In this document: positions 55,298 to 64,000 of the stretch, piece by piece
Numbering within the stretch: position 1 is the stretch's first letter
Layout: each line of letters begins with the position of its first letter
Assembly (NCBI RefSeq): GCF_021699195.1
Contig: NZ_SSXE01000010.1
Coordinates: forward strand, 62,001 to 126,000
Direction: 5' to 3'
DNA: 64,000 bases
Source: Nonomuraea sp. MG754425
GTDB lineage: Bacteria > Actinomycetota > Actinomycetes > Streptosporangiales > Streptosporangiaceae
Made by a program: the position numbers and the translations under genes
The notes under the pieces: generated by a model
What the model saw: the letters and a program-made list of their open reading frames with translations, nothing else
The model's database searches: none
What the model was told of the DNA's origin: nothing

Positions 55298-56217
55298 CGT
55301 GCCGCGCCTACGTGGCGCCCGTCGCTCCTGCCGGTGCGGTCGTAGTGCCGTAGGAACAACTCCTCCAGGGTGGGGGGCCGGCTGACGAGGCCGTGTACGC
55401 CGACGTCGGTGAGGTGCCGCAGTACGGCGTCCAGGGCGGTGGTGTCGACGTCGAACCACACTCGGTCGCCCTCGGCGCGCAGGTCGTGCACCCCGGGCAG
55501 GCCGGCCAGCCCGTCCGGTGGCGCCGCCAGGTCGGCCTGGATGGAGGTGCGGGTGAGATGGCGCAGGCCGGCCAGAGTGCCGCTTTCGACCGTGCGCCCG
55601 TCCTTGATGATGGTCACGCGGTCGCACAGCACTTCGACCTCGGCCAAGATGTGGCTGGACAGCAGCACGGTCCGATCCCCGCGGCGCTGCTCTTGGCGTA
55701 CCGCCTCGCGGAAGACCTCCTCCATCAAGGGGTCCAGCCCGGTGGTGGGCTCGTCGAGGATGAGCAGCTCGGCGTCGCAGGCCAGCGCGGCGATCAGGGC
55801 GACCTTCTGCCGGTTGCCCTTGGAGTAGGCGCGGCACTTCTTGCGTGGGTCCAGGTCGAAGCGCTCCAGCAGCTCGGCGCGGCGCCGCGGGCTGAACCCG
55901 CCGCGCAGCCGTCCGAGCAGGTCGATCACCTCGCCGCCGGACAGGTTGGGCCACAGCGTGACATCGCCGGGTACGTAGGCCAGCCTGCGATGGAGCTCCG
56001 TCGCGTCGGCCCATGGATCGCCGCTGAGCAGCCGAGCGGCGCCCGCGTCGGCGCGAAGCATGCCGAGCAGGATCCGGATCGTGGTGCTCTTGCCCGCGCC
56101 GTTCGGCCCCAGGAAGCCGTGCACCTCTCCGGTGCCCACGACGAGGTCGAGGCCGTCCAGTGCGCGGGTGGCGCCGAACGTCTTGACTAACCCTGTTACG
56201 GATATCGCGTCACTCAT
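55294..56217 (-). CDS. ABC exporter ATPase
   Basis: 307 residues. Walker A is GPNGAGKST, the signature region is [17 protein letters not shown] and Walker B is [13 protein letters not shown]. The C-terminal extension of DrrA-type ATPases is present ([15 protein letters not shown]). Overlaps both neighbours by a few bases (TetR gene at 56210, permease at 55297). Confidence 0.92.
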   Translation of the reverse strand: MSDAISVTGLVKTFGATRALDGLDLVVGTGEVHGFLGPNGAGKSTTIRILLGMLRADAGAARLLSGDPWADATELHRRLAYVPGDVTLWPNLSGGEVIDLLGRLRGGFSPRRRAELLERFDLDPRKKCRAYSKGNRQKVALIAALACDAELLILDEPTTGLDPLMEEVFREAVRQEQRRGDRTVLLSSHILAEVEVLCDRVTIIKDGRTVESGTLAGLRHLTRTSIQADLAAPPDGLAGLPGVHDLRAEGDRVWFDVDTTALDAVLRHLTDVGVHGLVSRPPTLEELFLRHYDRTGRSDGRHVGAAR

Positions 56218-56899
56218 CAGGGTGCTCCTCGGCCGAACGGAGTGTGGCTCCGGTGTCTGTCGCGGTCTTGTCCAGGGCGTCGCGGTACGCGGCGGCCTCT
56301 TCCGGGCTGAGCCAGGGGTGGGAGTAGAGGTCGAGCACAGTCAGGGCGAGTAGGTGGGCGCCTTCCTGCCCGGACACGTCGACACCCAGCCCTCGGGACA
56401 CGTGCTTGTGGAGGATTCCGACGGCCAGGGCCATCGCCGTGCCCACCGTCGCCCTGGCCTTGCGGTCGGCGAAGGGGGGATCGGAGCGGCGCTCGTCGAG
56501 CCCTGCGAGCCACTGCTCGCTCATCTGGACCATCGCGTCGAACACCGGCTCGGCCCATCCCTCGGTCAGGGCACGCGCCAGGTATCGCTGGTAAGGCCCA
56601 AGGGCCGCCATGGAGGCCGCGACGTGGTTCACACCGCTTACGCCGCCGGCGGCCGTGTCGGCGCCGGCCTGCTCGTTGATCCTGCTGATCAGCTTGACCA
56701 GGTGGGCGTCGCACGCCTCACGCAACGCCTGCTTGGACCCGAAGTGATGGCGCAGCAGTCCCGGAGAGACGCCCGCGCTCTCGGTGATCGCTCGGGTTGT
56801 CGCCTTCTCGAAGCCATACTCCCCGAAATGCCACAGGGCCGCGTCTCTGATCCGCGCGCGAGCGGTCAGGTCCTCAGGGTCGGGGCCTGATGTCGTCAC
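56210..56899 (-). CDS. TetR-family regulator
   Basis: 229 residues from GTG 56899 (AGGAGG 8 nt upstream). [23 protein letters not shown] and [20 protein letters not shown]. First gene of a three-gene exporter operon, so it probably represses its own transcript until an export substrate binds. Palindromic DNA lies just upstream. Confidence 0.9.
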   Translation of the reverse strand: MTTSGPDPEDLTARARIRDAALWHFGEYGFEKATTRAITESAGVSPGLLRHHFGSKQALREACDAHLVKLISRINEQAGADTAAGGVSGVNHVAASMAALGPYQRYLARALTEGWAEPVFDAMVQMSEQWLAGLDERRSDPPFADRKARATVGTAMALAVGILHKHVSRGLGVDVSGQEGAHLLALTVLDLYSHPWLSPEEAAAYRDALDKTATDTGATLRSAEEHPDE

Positions 56900-56921
56900 C
56901 GCTCATGCCTCCTATCCGTTC

Positions 56922-56967
56922 GCATAGTAAGTTGCTCGAATAGAGAGGATACTATGCGCTTGCATAG
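56922..56967. promoter_or_regulatory. TetR operator candidate
   Basis: CTATGC-gctt-GCATAG (56952-56967) is a perfect inverted repeat; another GCATAG is at 56922-56927, also facing ACTATGC at distance. All lie within 70 bp upstream of the TetR start. Confidence 0.6.
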
Positions 56968-56999
56968 CAAGTCTGCGACGCGCGAATGAATGAGGGCTT

Positions 57000-57224
57000 C
57001 GAGGGCTGGGTCGAGGGGGGCCTCGCCCTTGAACGAGGACATTTTTGGAGACTGGATCCAGCGGCACCCCGTCGACAACCAGGCCACTCTCTCCGACAAT
57101 GCGATCATCGGCTCCAAAATCTGCACGAGCCAGTGGGTCCTCACGCACCCTTGGCTGGGTAACCGGTCCCACTGCGACAAGCCTCCGCCGGGGCGGTGCG
57201 CGACTCCGGCACGTTATCCGGTAC
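57000..57224. other. no gene seen
   Basis: Open stretches exist but none looks like a protein I recognise; probably part of the degenerate recombinase region that follows. Confidence 0.35.
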
Positions 57225-57475
57225 ATCACCGCAGGTGTCGCGAGGACCTCGGCCTGGAGCACCGCCGCGCCCGCGTCCGCTCCAAGGATGGCACCATCGA
57301 ATGGGTGTATTGGGACAGTGGCACCGCCCACCTGCTGCCCCGGCTCCTTTGACAGCCCGACGGCAGCACCCGCACGCACGGCCCGCTGTTCTTGTCCGAA
57401 CGCTGCCCGGCCCCCGCTCGCCGACCAGCGGCCGCGCACCGCCATGCGCTATGTCATACCTGGCGCCGAATCCAT
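57225..57475 (+). pseudogene. tyrosine-recombinase-like remnant
   Basis: LGLEHRRARVRSKDGTIEWV, then WDSGTAHLLPRLL, a stop, then GPLFLSERCPAPARRP in line, resembles the beta-sheet region of integrases just before the catalytic HxxR. It lacks both ends and contains stops and frame changes. Confidence 0.5.
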
Positions 57476-57745
57476 CGCCAAGGTCACCGAGGTCCTGGCG
57501 CCCCGCCGCCGTACCCACTGACCAGCAACTTCTCCGCGAGGGAGGGCCACTGCCCCTTTCTCTCGTACTTGGTCTGGCCGCAGACGCCTCGGTTGATCGG
57601 AGTCGGCAGCCCATCCTGAGCGGACTGCGGCGCTCCTGCCTCCCCCCGTCAGCAAGACGCACGCGGGCCGTCTGCCGCCAAGGCGACACGAGGACCGGGG
57701 CGGCGCTTTCCGGAAAACCCAGTGGCGGGTCGCTTGCCGCACAGG

Positions 57746-57751
57746 TAGCTT
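57746..57751 (+). promoter_or_regulatory. -10 element of leaderless promoter
   Basis: TAGCTT ends 7 bases before GTG 57759; no ribosome site is present there. Confidence 0.45.
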
Positions 57752-57758
57752 CCCGTCC

Positions 57759-58742
57759 GTGTTCGTCGACGAGCCGGCTACCGATCCGGCGCTGCTGAGG
57801 ACGCTGGCCGCCGCTGGTCTGCCGGCAACCGGGCGCTTCCTTCCCAAGGCCGGCTGGGTCAGCCGCGCGTGGGTCGGCGACGAACACGTCGTACGGCTGA
57901 GCAACGGCGGACGGTTCCGCGACGCTTATCGCCACGAGGCCGCAGTCGTCAACCTGCTCGCCGGCAGCGAGGTCCCACACGCCCGGATTCTCGCCCACGG
58001 CGACGGCCCGGACGGGCCGTGGTGTGTCTCCGAACGCCTGCCCGGCCGAACCATGTACGAGGTATGGCCGGCGGCGGACTCGCACACGCGCCAAGAAATG
58101 ATCGAAAGCCTCGGCCTCGCGTTGCGCGCACTTCACCGCGTTGCTGTCCCGGCCGACCTGCTGCCGCCCTGGCTGGCCGACGCGCTCGCCGGCAAGCCGT
58201 GGCCCGCGTTCCACCCACCCGTGGTAAGTGCGGCGCTCCAGCAGGTCGAGGCCGCCCGGCGACTGCCCGGCCATGACTCGCGCCTGCTCGCGGACGCCAC
58301 CGATTGGCTCCAGGAGCGGCTGGCGTTGTTCGCCGCCGACGAACCCGTCCTCGTCCATGGTGATCTCCACGGATCCAACATGATCGTCGACCAAGGACGC
58401 GTCACCGGTCTCATCGACTTCGCGGAGGCGTTGGCTCAGCCGGCGGATGTCGAGCTCGATACCATCCTGCGCTGGTGCGCGAAGGCGCGGGAGTTCCCAC
58501 CCACACCCGATGAACGAGGGCTCGACGAGGCCACACTCACAAAGGTCCCCGGATGGCTGCACGGCGCGTATCCGGAGCTGTTCGAGCGCGAGCATCTGCG
58601 CGAGCGGTTGCAGTTCTACGACATGTACGGGGAGCTCGCGCTCTACGCACACCACCCCCAGCCCGGCATACGCGAAGCGGCGCAGGACCGCATCGCTCGC
58701 CTGCTTTCCGGCCATAGCCATCTGGACGCACTCGCCTGGTAG
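57759..58742 (+). CDS. aminoglycoside-phosphotransferase-family kinase
   Basis: 327 residues from GTG 57759. The catalytic loop HGDLHGSN is at residues 200-207 with Asp 202 as base, and the metal-binding LIDF is at 218-221. The N-lobe is short, with RLSNGGRFRDAYRHEAAVVN carrying the helix Glu. The family includes antibiotic kinases but also sugar, choline and macrolide kinases, so resistance cannot be claimed. It is flanked on both sides by recombinase remnants. Confidence 0.85.
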   Translation: MFVDEPATDPALLRTLAAAGLPATGRFLPKAGWVSRAWVGDEHVVRLSNGGRFRDAYRHEAAVVNLLAGSEVPHARILAHGDGPDGPWCVSERLPGRTMYEVWPAADSHTRQEMIESLGLALRALHRVAVPADLLPPWLADALAGKPWPAFHPPVVSAALQQVEAARRLPGHDSRLLADATDWLQERLALFAADEPVLVHGDLHGSNMIVDQGRVTGLIDFAEALAQPADVELDTILRWCAKAREFPPTPDERGLDEATLTKVPGWLHGAYPELFEREHLRERLQFYDMYGELALYAHHPQPGIREAAQDRIARLLSGHSHLDALAW

Positions 58743-58789
58743 GTCGTCCTCTTCGCGCCTACACGGGACATCGTGACCCGCACCCGAAT

Positions 58790-58990
58790 CTGGGCGCGTG
58801 AACCGGCTCAAGCCCGTCGCCCAGGTGGGTCAGGGCCGGGTGGCGATACTCGCGCAGGTCCCAGCCGTGTCCCGGGCCGGCCCCGTGGTGGTCTGCGTGT
58901 CCAGCAGGGCGCGGGCCTGGCCGTAGGACAGGCGGGCCATCCCGGTGCCGGGGCACACATCGCGCGGGCCGAGGACCTTGCCCGGGGCGG
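58790..58990 (-). pseudogene. tyrosine-recombinase-like remnant, catalytic region
   Basis: [20 protein letters not shown] is followed, after a frame change, by [20 protein letters not shown], which carries the H/R box of tyrosine recombinases. The final His and Tyr are missing. It is in opposite orientation to the remnant at 57225. Confidence 0.5.
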
Positions 58991-59103
58991 TCGCGGGTAG
59001 CGGCGGCGTGCGAGCCTGCGCCCGCTACTGCGCGAACTCCTTTCGGTCGAACCTCGCCGGCGACCATCCGGCTGGCCGGTCGCCGTACAACGTGTCGGCT
59101 ATG

Positions 59104-59466
59104 TCAATCGGCCGTGCCGGCGTGCACGGCGATGATGCGCCAGCCGTGCGTATCGTCGTACAGCCAAGTACGGGTGTAGCGCATCCTGGCCGCGAACGGC
59201 GCCCCGGAGACGGTCCCTTCGATGGTGCCGAGAAACCACGTCACCCCGGTGCGCCCCTCGGCGAGCACGGTCAACTCCTCCTCGGCCACCTTCGTCACCA
59301 CCTGTGCCCGAGTGCGGTGCACCTCCAGGTCGTCCGCCTTGGTCTGGACGTTCGCACCGAAGGTAAAGATCAGCCGATCATCCAGCAGCCGATCCAGCGC
59401 CTCGACATCTCCAGCGAGCTGCGCGGCCTGGAGCCGGCGCTCGGCGTCCCGCAAGTCTTCCATCAT
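59104..59466 (-). CDS. NTF2-like (DUF4440) protein
   Basis: 120 residues from ATG 59466 (ATG 59463 next to it). LRDAERRLQAAQLAGDVEAL, then LDDRLIFTFGANVQTKADDL, and the C-terminal TRTWLYDDTHGWRIIAVHAG define the cone-shaped NTF2/SnoaL fold. Single domain, no catalytic assignment; could bind or isomerise a small ligand. Confidence 0.75.
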   Translation of the reverse strand: MMEDLRDAERRLQAAQLAGDVEALDRLLDDRLIFTFGANVQTKADDLEVHRTRAQVVTKVAEEELTVLAEGRTGVTWFLGTIEGTVSGAPFAARMRYTRTWLYDDTHGWRIIAVHAGTAD

Positions 59467-59476
59467 GAGGCCCACC

Positions 59477-59821
59477 CTAATGCCCGCGGCTACTTGCCCT
59501 ACGTGCCGGTGACTGGGCACCGTGTACGGCCTCAGTGACCCAGGCGGCCAGGGAACCGGCCCCGAAGATGACCAGCGCGGCCAGGAGTGTCCTCTTGCGG
59601 CCGAAGCGGTCGCCCACCATTCCCGCCGGGATCATGCCGGCGGCGAGTACCAGCGTGCAGACGGTGACGAACCCCGGCAACCGCGCGTTGCCGGGGTGCA
59701 ACTCCTCGGTCATGCTCGGCAGCGCCAGGTTCGGGATGGTCACGTCGAAGCCCACGGCCGACGGCGTGAGCACGAGCGCTGTGAGCGCCCACCATCCGCG
59801 TGAGCGGGGTGGGTGCGACAT
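59477..59821 (-). pseudogene. MFS transporter, N-terminal remnant
   Basis: Starts normally (SRGWWALTALVLTPSAVGFD, then IPNLALPSMTEELHPGNARL, then GDRFGRKRTLLAALVIFGAG), giving the first three TM helices and motif A of a DHA2 exporter. It ends after about 95 sensible residues; 9-11 helices are missing. Confidence 0.75.
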
Positions 59822-59830
59822 CGTGGCGGA

Positions 59831-60652
59831 CTACTTCGCGGAGTTCGTGAGGAGCTTGTCGAATTCGCGGTCCGGCAACGTCCTGTTGAGCTCGAGGAGC
59901 TTTTCGGCCAGGTAGCCGACCGCGTAGCGCGTCTCGGGCTTGCCGGCCTCGATGGCCTGCCGGATGGTGGTGGCGACCACGCGTGGGTCGCTGGCCGGGG
60001 TGTTCTCGCCGAGCTGGGTCTCGGCGCGTTCGGCCAGGGCTTCGGCCATCTGCCCGTACGCGGTCGTGCCGGAGATCTCACGGAGGTCCTGTGCCGTGTG
60101 GTCTTCGAACTCGGTCTTGATGATGCCGGGCTGGATGATCACGACGTCGACGCCGAACGGCTCCACCTCCATGCGCAGGCTGTCGGAGTAGGCCTCCAGC
60201 GCGTGCTTGGTCGCGTAGTACCAGCAGCCGAGCGGCAGGGCGATCTCGCCGCCGATGGAGGAGACGTTGACGATCGTGCCGGATCCCTGTTCGCGCATGT
60301 ACGGCAGGGCGAGCTGGGTCAGCCGGGCCGGGGCGAAGACGTTGACCTCGAACTGGTCGCGTGCCAGGTCGATGGGGATGTCCTCGGCCGCGCCGTGCAG
60401 GACGGTGCCGGCATTGTTGATCAGGACGTCGATGCGGCCCTGTTCGGCGACGATGGCGCCGATGACGCGTTCCAGGTCTTCCGGCCGGCGTGCGTCCAGC
60501 TCCAGCACGTGTCCGCCGGCGTCGCGGATGTCGTCCATCTTGGGTACGCGCCGCGCGGCGCCGTAGACGATGTGGCCGGCGCGGATGAGTTCGAGTGCGG
60601 TGGCCTTGCCGATGCCGGCGGAGGCGCCGGTGACGAGTACGACCTTTTTCAT
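59831..60652 (-). CDS. short-chain dehydrogenase/reductase
   Basis: 273 residues. TGASAGIGKATAL, NNAG, the catalytic Ser in IVNVSSIGGEI and Tyr/Lys in YYATKHALEAYSDSL. Arg pair after the glycine motif (YGAARRV) suggests NADP(H). Divergent from the HTH regulator at 60819; the intergenic TGCA array probably controls it. Confidence 0.9.
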   Translation of the reverse strand: MKKVVLVTGASAGIGKATALELIRAGHIVYGAARRVPKMDDIRDAGGHVLELDARRPEDLERVIGAIVAEQGRIDVLINNAGTVLHGAAEDIPIDLARDQFEVNVFAPARLTQLALPYMREQGSGTIVNVSSIGGEIALPLGCWYYATKHALEAYSDSLRMEVEPFGVDVVIIQPGIIKTEFEDHTAQDLREISGTTAYGQMAEALAERAETQLGENTPASDPRVVATTIRQAIEAGKPETRYAVGYLAEKLLELNRTLPDREFDKLLTNSAK

Positions 60653-60728
60653 GGTGAAACCTCACTTTTCGGCCTGGGGTAAACGCTAAGGTCGTGTTCT
60701 GGGATGGGACAACTCGAAGAAGTCATAT

Positions 60729-60790
60729 GTGCAGGTCAGAGGCCATGTATTGGTGCAATGAACTTGTAGCTGAGTGCAACCGTCTTGCAG
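60729..60790. promoter_or_regulatory. array of four TGCA-core sites
   Basis: Cores at 60729-60734 (GTGCAG), 60753-60758 (GTGCAA), 60774-60779 (GTGCAA) and 60785-60790 (TTGCAG), with centre-to-centre steps of 24, 21 and 11 bp, close to whole helical turns. It mirrors the array at 16876-16986 before the paralogous regulator. Confidence 0.6.
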
Positions 60791-60818
60791 CGCCGAGGGC
60801 TCGACCGGGGAGGGTGAC

Positions 60819-61526
60819 ATGCCGGGAGGCCGGCTGACGGCGGAGGATCGTCGCCGCATCGCCGAAGGACTGGCGGCCGACCTGACCTACGCGGAGATCG
60901 CCCGCCGGCTGGGGCGGTCCAGGTCCACCGTCACCCGCGAGATCGCCAGGAACGGCGGCGCGCACGACTACCGGGCGGCGCGCGCCCAACATGCGACGAA
61001 CTGGCGCGCCCGCCGCCGCAAGCGCGCTCCCCACCCCGGCGTTCCGCACACCACCGACAACCGTGACGTCCGCACAGCCCGGGAGTTCGAGGAACAGTTC
61101 GTCGCCATGATGATCGAGGGCGGGATGGCACCCATGACAGCCAAGGTGTTCGCCGCGCTGTTCCTCAGCGAGGGTGGCAGCCTGACCGCCACGGAGCTCG
61201 CCCGGCAACTCCATGTCAGTCCGGCGACGATCTCCAACGCCGTCAAGTGGCTGGGGCAGAGACAGATGGTCGCCCGGGAGCGTGCGGCGCGCCGGGTGCG
61301 CTACTTCGTCGACGTGGACGTCTGGTACCACACGTGGGCGGCCAGCGCCAGGTCGATAGCGATCTGGGCCGACACCACGCGACACGGCGTCGGGATCTTC
61401 GGCGCCGACACACCCACCGGCGACCGGCTCCGTACCACCACCCAGTTCTTCGAACTCCTCGGCCACGACATGGGCCAGGCGGCCGAGCACTGGCGGCAGG
61501 CCCTGTCCATGCAGAGCCGGCGGTGA
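60819..61526 (+). CDS. two-domain HTH regulator, paralogue of that at 17030
   Basis: 235 residues from ATG 60819 (GGGGAGGG upstream; the GTG at 60774 lies in an operator core and is rejected). N-terminus RLTAEDRRRIAEGLAADLTY, EIARRLGRSRSTVTREIARN closely matches its paralogue. The winged helix is TATELARQLHVSPATISNAV, KWLGQRQMVARERAARRVRY. It is about 90 residues shorter at the C-terminus than the paralogue. Confidence 0.82.
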   Translation: MPGGRLTAEDRRRIAEGLAADLTYAEIARRLGRSRSTVTREIARNGGAHDYRAARAQHATNWRARRRKRAPHPGVPHTTDNRDVRTAREFEEQFVAMMIEGGMAPMTAKVFAALFLSEGGSLTATELARQLHVSPATISNAVKWLGQRQMVARERAARRVRYFVDVDVWYHTWAASARSIAIWADTTRHGVGIFGADTPTGDRLRTTTQFFELLGHDMGQAAEHWRQALSMQSRR

Positions 61527-61623
61527 ACTCCGGCACGTCGAGGGTCGGATGGGTGAGCGGTTCTCGAGCTGAGGGCTGCCACCACCGGGGATCTCGCTGC
61601 ACCCCGGCGCCGGACATCGCCCT

Positions 61624-63471
61624 TCAGGTGGCGGGGGGAAGGGGGATCGGCAGGCGCAGACGGCAGATCACGGCGTCGGTGTTGTGGCGGATCGCCCGGT
61701 CCAGGACGGCGCCGCGCTGGTTCTGCAGCAGCCGCTGCCAGGGCCTGGGCAGGTGCATCTCGGGGATGAGGACGACGATCCGCTCGTAGCTCTTTCCGGC
61801 GGACACGGCGCGCAGGTAGTCGACGATCGGCCGGGTCAGTGAGCGGGTCCGGCTGTGCAGGACGACGAGAGGGACGTCGGGCCGCCAGGCGTGCCATGCC
61901 CGGCGCACCGCGTCGGCTGATCCGGCATCGGGATCTTCGGGGTGGACGACGGTGAGCGCCCGGACCTCATCGCCCAACGACAGCGCGGCGCTGAGGGCTT
62001 CCTGGGTCAGCAGGTTGACCGCGCCGACCGGGACGATGACCAGGCAACGGCAGGGCACGGGACGATCGGGCACCTGCCCGACGCGCAGGGCCGCGCCGAT
62101 GCGCCGGTAGGTACGGTGCACCGCCTCGAACGCGACGACAAGAACGGTGACGGCCACGAGCACCAGCCAGCCGCCCTCGTGCCATTTGGCCACCAGCTCC
62201 ACGACCAGCGCCACGGCCGTCAGCAGCGCTCCCAGCCCGTTCAAGGCGGCATGCCCGTGCCGGCCTCGGCCGCGCTCCAGGCGCCAGTGCCGGACCATGC
62301 CGATCTGGGAGAGGGTGAAGCCGATGAACACGCCGATGGCGAAGACCGGCACCAGCGCCTGGGTGTTCCCCTCGGACACCAGGAGCAGGACCAGGGCGAG
62401 GACGGCGAGCACCGTGACGCCGTAACGGTAGACCTGCCGGTCGGCGCGCAGGGCGAACACATGCGGCAGATGGTGGTCGCGGGCCAGGCGCGAGGCCAGG
62501 ACGGGCAGGCCCCCGAAAGAGGTGTTGGCGGCCAGGGCGAGCAGCACCATGGTGGCGAACTGCACGATGTAGAAGGCGACGTTGTGGCCGAGCGCGGCGT
62601 CGGCGAGCTGCGCCAGCACCGTCTTGGTGGGGCTGGGGGCGATGCGGAACTTGCCGATCAGCACCGACAGGCCGATCAGCATCAGCCCCAGCAGCACGCC
62701 GAGGGTGACCTCGGTGCGCTGGGCCCGCTGGATGCGGGGGGTGCGGAAGGTCGGGACAGCGTTGGCGATGGCCTCCACGCCGGTCAGGGCCGAGCAGCCG
62801 TTGGCGAAGGCGCGCAGCAACAACATCGCCCCGACCGTGGCGGTGGCCGGGCCGCTCGGGTGGGCAGGCTCGGTGACGGGATGATCGCGCAGCAGCCCGG
62901 CCACCACGACGGCGGCGATCGCCGCGACGAACACCACCGTCGGAGCGATCATCACCTTTGCCGACTCCGCGACGCCGTACAGATTGGTGGCGGTGATCAG
63001 CGCCAGCACGAGCACGCACAGCAGCACCCGCTCGCCGTGCATGGCGGGAAAGGCCGAGGTGAAGGCGGCGACACCGGCGGAGACCGCCACCGCGACGTTG
63101 AGCACGTAGTCGATGATCAGTGAGGCGGCGGCGACCAGGCTGACCCGCCGCCCCAGATGCCGCCCGGCCACGGCGTAGGCGCCGCCGCCGTCCGGAAAGG
63201 CGGCGATCACCTGCCGGTAGGACAAGGTCAGCGCGGCGAGCAGCAGCACGATGGCCGCCGTGACCGGCAGGGTGAACCCCAGCCCGTAGCTCCCGGCCGC
63301 CGCCAGCACGATCACGATCGCCTCCGGCCCGTAGGCCACCGACGACAGCGCGTCCAGCGACAGTGCCGCCACGCCCTGCGGCACGGTGAGCCGGTCCCGC
63401 TCACGACGCCGGAGCGCAGCGCCGCCTGCGAAGCTGCCTACGCCCCTTGCGCCTCCTCCGCCCGCAGACAT
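61624..63471 (-). CDS. APC-superfamily permease with cytoplasmic C-terminal domain
   Basis: About 615 residues from ATG 63471 (GGGGGA before it; the open frame upstream has no protein character). Twelve TM helices start at LDALSSVAYGPEAIVIVLAA; YRQVIAAFPDGGGAYAVAGR is the typical TM2-3 region. A soluble C-terminal domain of about 150 residues (CRCLVIVPVGAVNLLTQEAL, then SYERIVVLIPEMHLPRPWQR) resembles the USP-like regulatory domain of KimA-type potassium and amino acid permeases. Substrate uncertain. Confidence 0.82.
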   Translation of the reverse strand: MSAGGGGARGVGSFAGGAALRRRERDRLTVPQGVAALSLDALSSVAYGPEAIVIVLAAAGSYGLGFTLPVTAAIVLLLAALTLSYRQVIAAFPDGGGAYAVAGRHLGRRVSLVAAASLIIDYVLNVAVAVSAGVAAFTSAFPAMHGERVLLCVLVLALITATNLYGVAESAKVMIAPTVVFVAAIAAVVVAGLLRDHPVTEPAHPSGPATATVGAMLLLRAFANGCSALTGVEAIANAVPTFRTPRIQRAQRTEVTLGVLLGLMLIGLSVLIGKFRIAPSPTKTVLAQLADAALGHNVAFYIVQFATMVLLALAANTSFGGLPVLASRLARDHHLPHVFALRADRQVYRYGVTVLAVLALVLLLVSEGNTQALVPVFAIGVFIGFTLSQIGMVRHWRLERGRGRHGHAALNGLGALLTAVALVVELVAKWHEGGWLVLVAVTVLVVAFEAVHRTYRRIGAALRVGQVPDRPVPCRCLVIVPVGAVNLLTQEALSAALSLGDEVRALTVVHPEDPDAGSADAVRRAWHAWRPDVPLVVLHSRTRSLTRPIVDYLRAVSAGKSYERIVVLIPEMHLPRPWQRLLQNQRGAVLDRAIRHNTDAVICRLRLPIPLPPAT

Positions 63472-63662
63472 CGGTCCCCCGTCTCCCTGGCCGGTCCGCC
63501 GCCGCTCGCTGCGGCTCCAGCCGAGGTGATTCCCCTGAGGTCCCTGGTCACAGTCTGTTAACGGTCTACAGCTTCCCCTGAGTGAGAATCGAACGCGCAT
63601 CTGAACAGCGCCATGCGAGCGATCGATCACCAGCGAAGGCAGAGCGGCATCCTGGCCGCCGG
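63472..63662. other. intergenic region, no gene
   Basis: About 190 bp leader region of the permease. It contains short GC hairpins but no riboswitch that I can match. Confidence 0.4.
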
Positions 63663-63848
63663 TCAGGAGGGCCGGTCGCGCCTGGCGCGCAGCCTGCCCG
63701 TGAGCGCCCAGCCGAAGCCGAGCAGGATCCCGCCGATGGTGGCCACGATGCCGATGCCCTCGCCCCCGAGGATGGAGAACACGGCCAGCACCACGGCGAA
63801 GAGCATCGTCAGGCCGAGCATCACGCGTACGTAGGGCTTCTGGTTCAT
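63663..63848 (-). CDS. small two-TM membrane protein
   Basis: 61 residues from ATG 63848 (the frame is open to 63926, overlapping the divergent gene). Two helices, about VMLGLTMLFAVVLAVFSIL and GIGIVATIGGILLGFGWAL, and a basic tail (RLRARRDRPS). No family recognised. Confidence 0.65.
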   Translation of the reverse strand: MNQKPYVRVMLGLTMLFAVVLAVFSILGGEGIGIVATIGGILLGFGWALTGRLRARRDRPS

Positions 63849-63910
63849 GGCTTCACGATCTCGTGACCGGCGTTGCCGGGGTATCCACTGATCGGTGGAC
63901 ATGTCCCCCA

Positions 63911-63916
63911 TAGGAT
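63911..63916 (+). promoter_or_regulatory. -10 element of leaderless promoter
   Basis: TAGGAT ends 8 bases before ATG 63925, with no ribosome site between. Confidence 0.4.
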
Positions 63917-63924
63917 GCTGGGCC

Positions 63925-64000
63925 ATGGGCGGCGCCAGCCCCGTCGATGCTCGGGCGGAGAACGTGTGGTCGCGTTCCTATCCGTTCTGGGACGCGTATT
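63925..64000 (+). CDS. N-terminus of a gene running out of the window, perhaps a sensor kinase
   Basis: ATG 63925 opens MGGASPVDARAENVWSRSYP and FWDAY before the window ends. This kind of start occurs in membrane histidine kinases, but only 25 residues are visible and the assignment is weak. Confidence 0.4.
   Translation, partial: MGGASPVDARAENVWSRSYPFWDAY

Noticed and set aside
57141..58811. 556-residue open frame opposite the phosphotransferase
   Set aside because: Antisense shadow; the + strand frame has the complete kinase motifs.
63580..63602. tRNA fragment on the minus strand (GTTCGATTCTCACTC)
   Set aside because: The flanking bases do not pair as a T-stem and no other arm is found.
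63472..63662. Riboswitch (c-di-AMP type) before the APC permease
   Set aside because: Some GGGGAATCACC-like text is present but the conserved core of that riboswitch could not be laid out.

Overview
High-GC DNA with dense GTG/ATG starts, leaderless-type promoters, secreted CBM13 glycoside hydrolases and many ECF sigma factors. This suggests a filamentous actinomycete, most likely a Streptosporangiales/Nonomuraea-type genome. That placement is an inference from gene style, not from a marker gene.

Layout. 1-1390: end of a glnX-glnH-like amino-acid-sensing operon. 1400-14200: a catabolic module with two XRE-cupin regulators, two YtcJ-like amidohydrolases, a DAO-family FAD oxidase, a small cupin and a complete five-gene peptide-type ABC importer. 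14200-22360: single-gene metabolism and regulation (NmrA-like reductase, class C serine hydrolase with a divergent HTH regulator, secreted Cys and PDZ proteins, ECF sigma with SRPBCC partner, FAD oxidoreductase, methyltransferase). 22360-23730: GC-rich minisatellites and no confident gene.

24240-31222: an accessory island beside tRNA-Arg(CCG), visibly lower in GC. It holds a convergent SLOG-like/4-TM gene and a minus-strand operon of TIR protein, STAND-type NTPase and a two-TM protein. The C-terminus of the TIR protein and the N-terminus of the NTPase carry matching motifs (IGTI then HTGSG-D/N-Q), the arrangement expected of bacterial amyloid-signalling (BASS-type) immune or cell-death pairs. 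The right end has a tyrosine-recombinase remnant cut by a defective IS3-family copy. This is the most interesting system in the window.

31400-41920: pilin-like protein, DsbA/MFS/MarR efflux locus, a stretch of pseudogenes, an ECF41-type sigma factor divergent from an SDR enzyme, and a dormancy-like group (long HPF, broken CBS protein, phosphoribosyltransferase-hydrolase fusion). 42269-48780: a secreted plant-polysaccharide locus (GH10 xylanase, CE1-like esterase, GH43, GH27) whose CBM13 modules are near-identical in places at the DNA level, with GAAANTTTC and LacI-type palindromes in the central promoter region. 48900-56970: a NarL-type two-component system with a secreted tripeptidyl-peptidase-like hydrolase, an ECF sigma/membrane/45-residue peptide cluster, and a TetR-controlled ABC-2 exporter. 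57200-64000: a phosphotransferase flanked by recombinase remnants, a second SDR/HTH-regulator divergent pair whose regulator is paralogous to that at 17030 and shares an array of TGCA-core sites, an APC permease, and the start of a membrane protein that runs out of the window.
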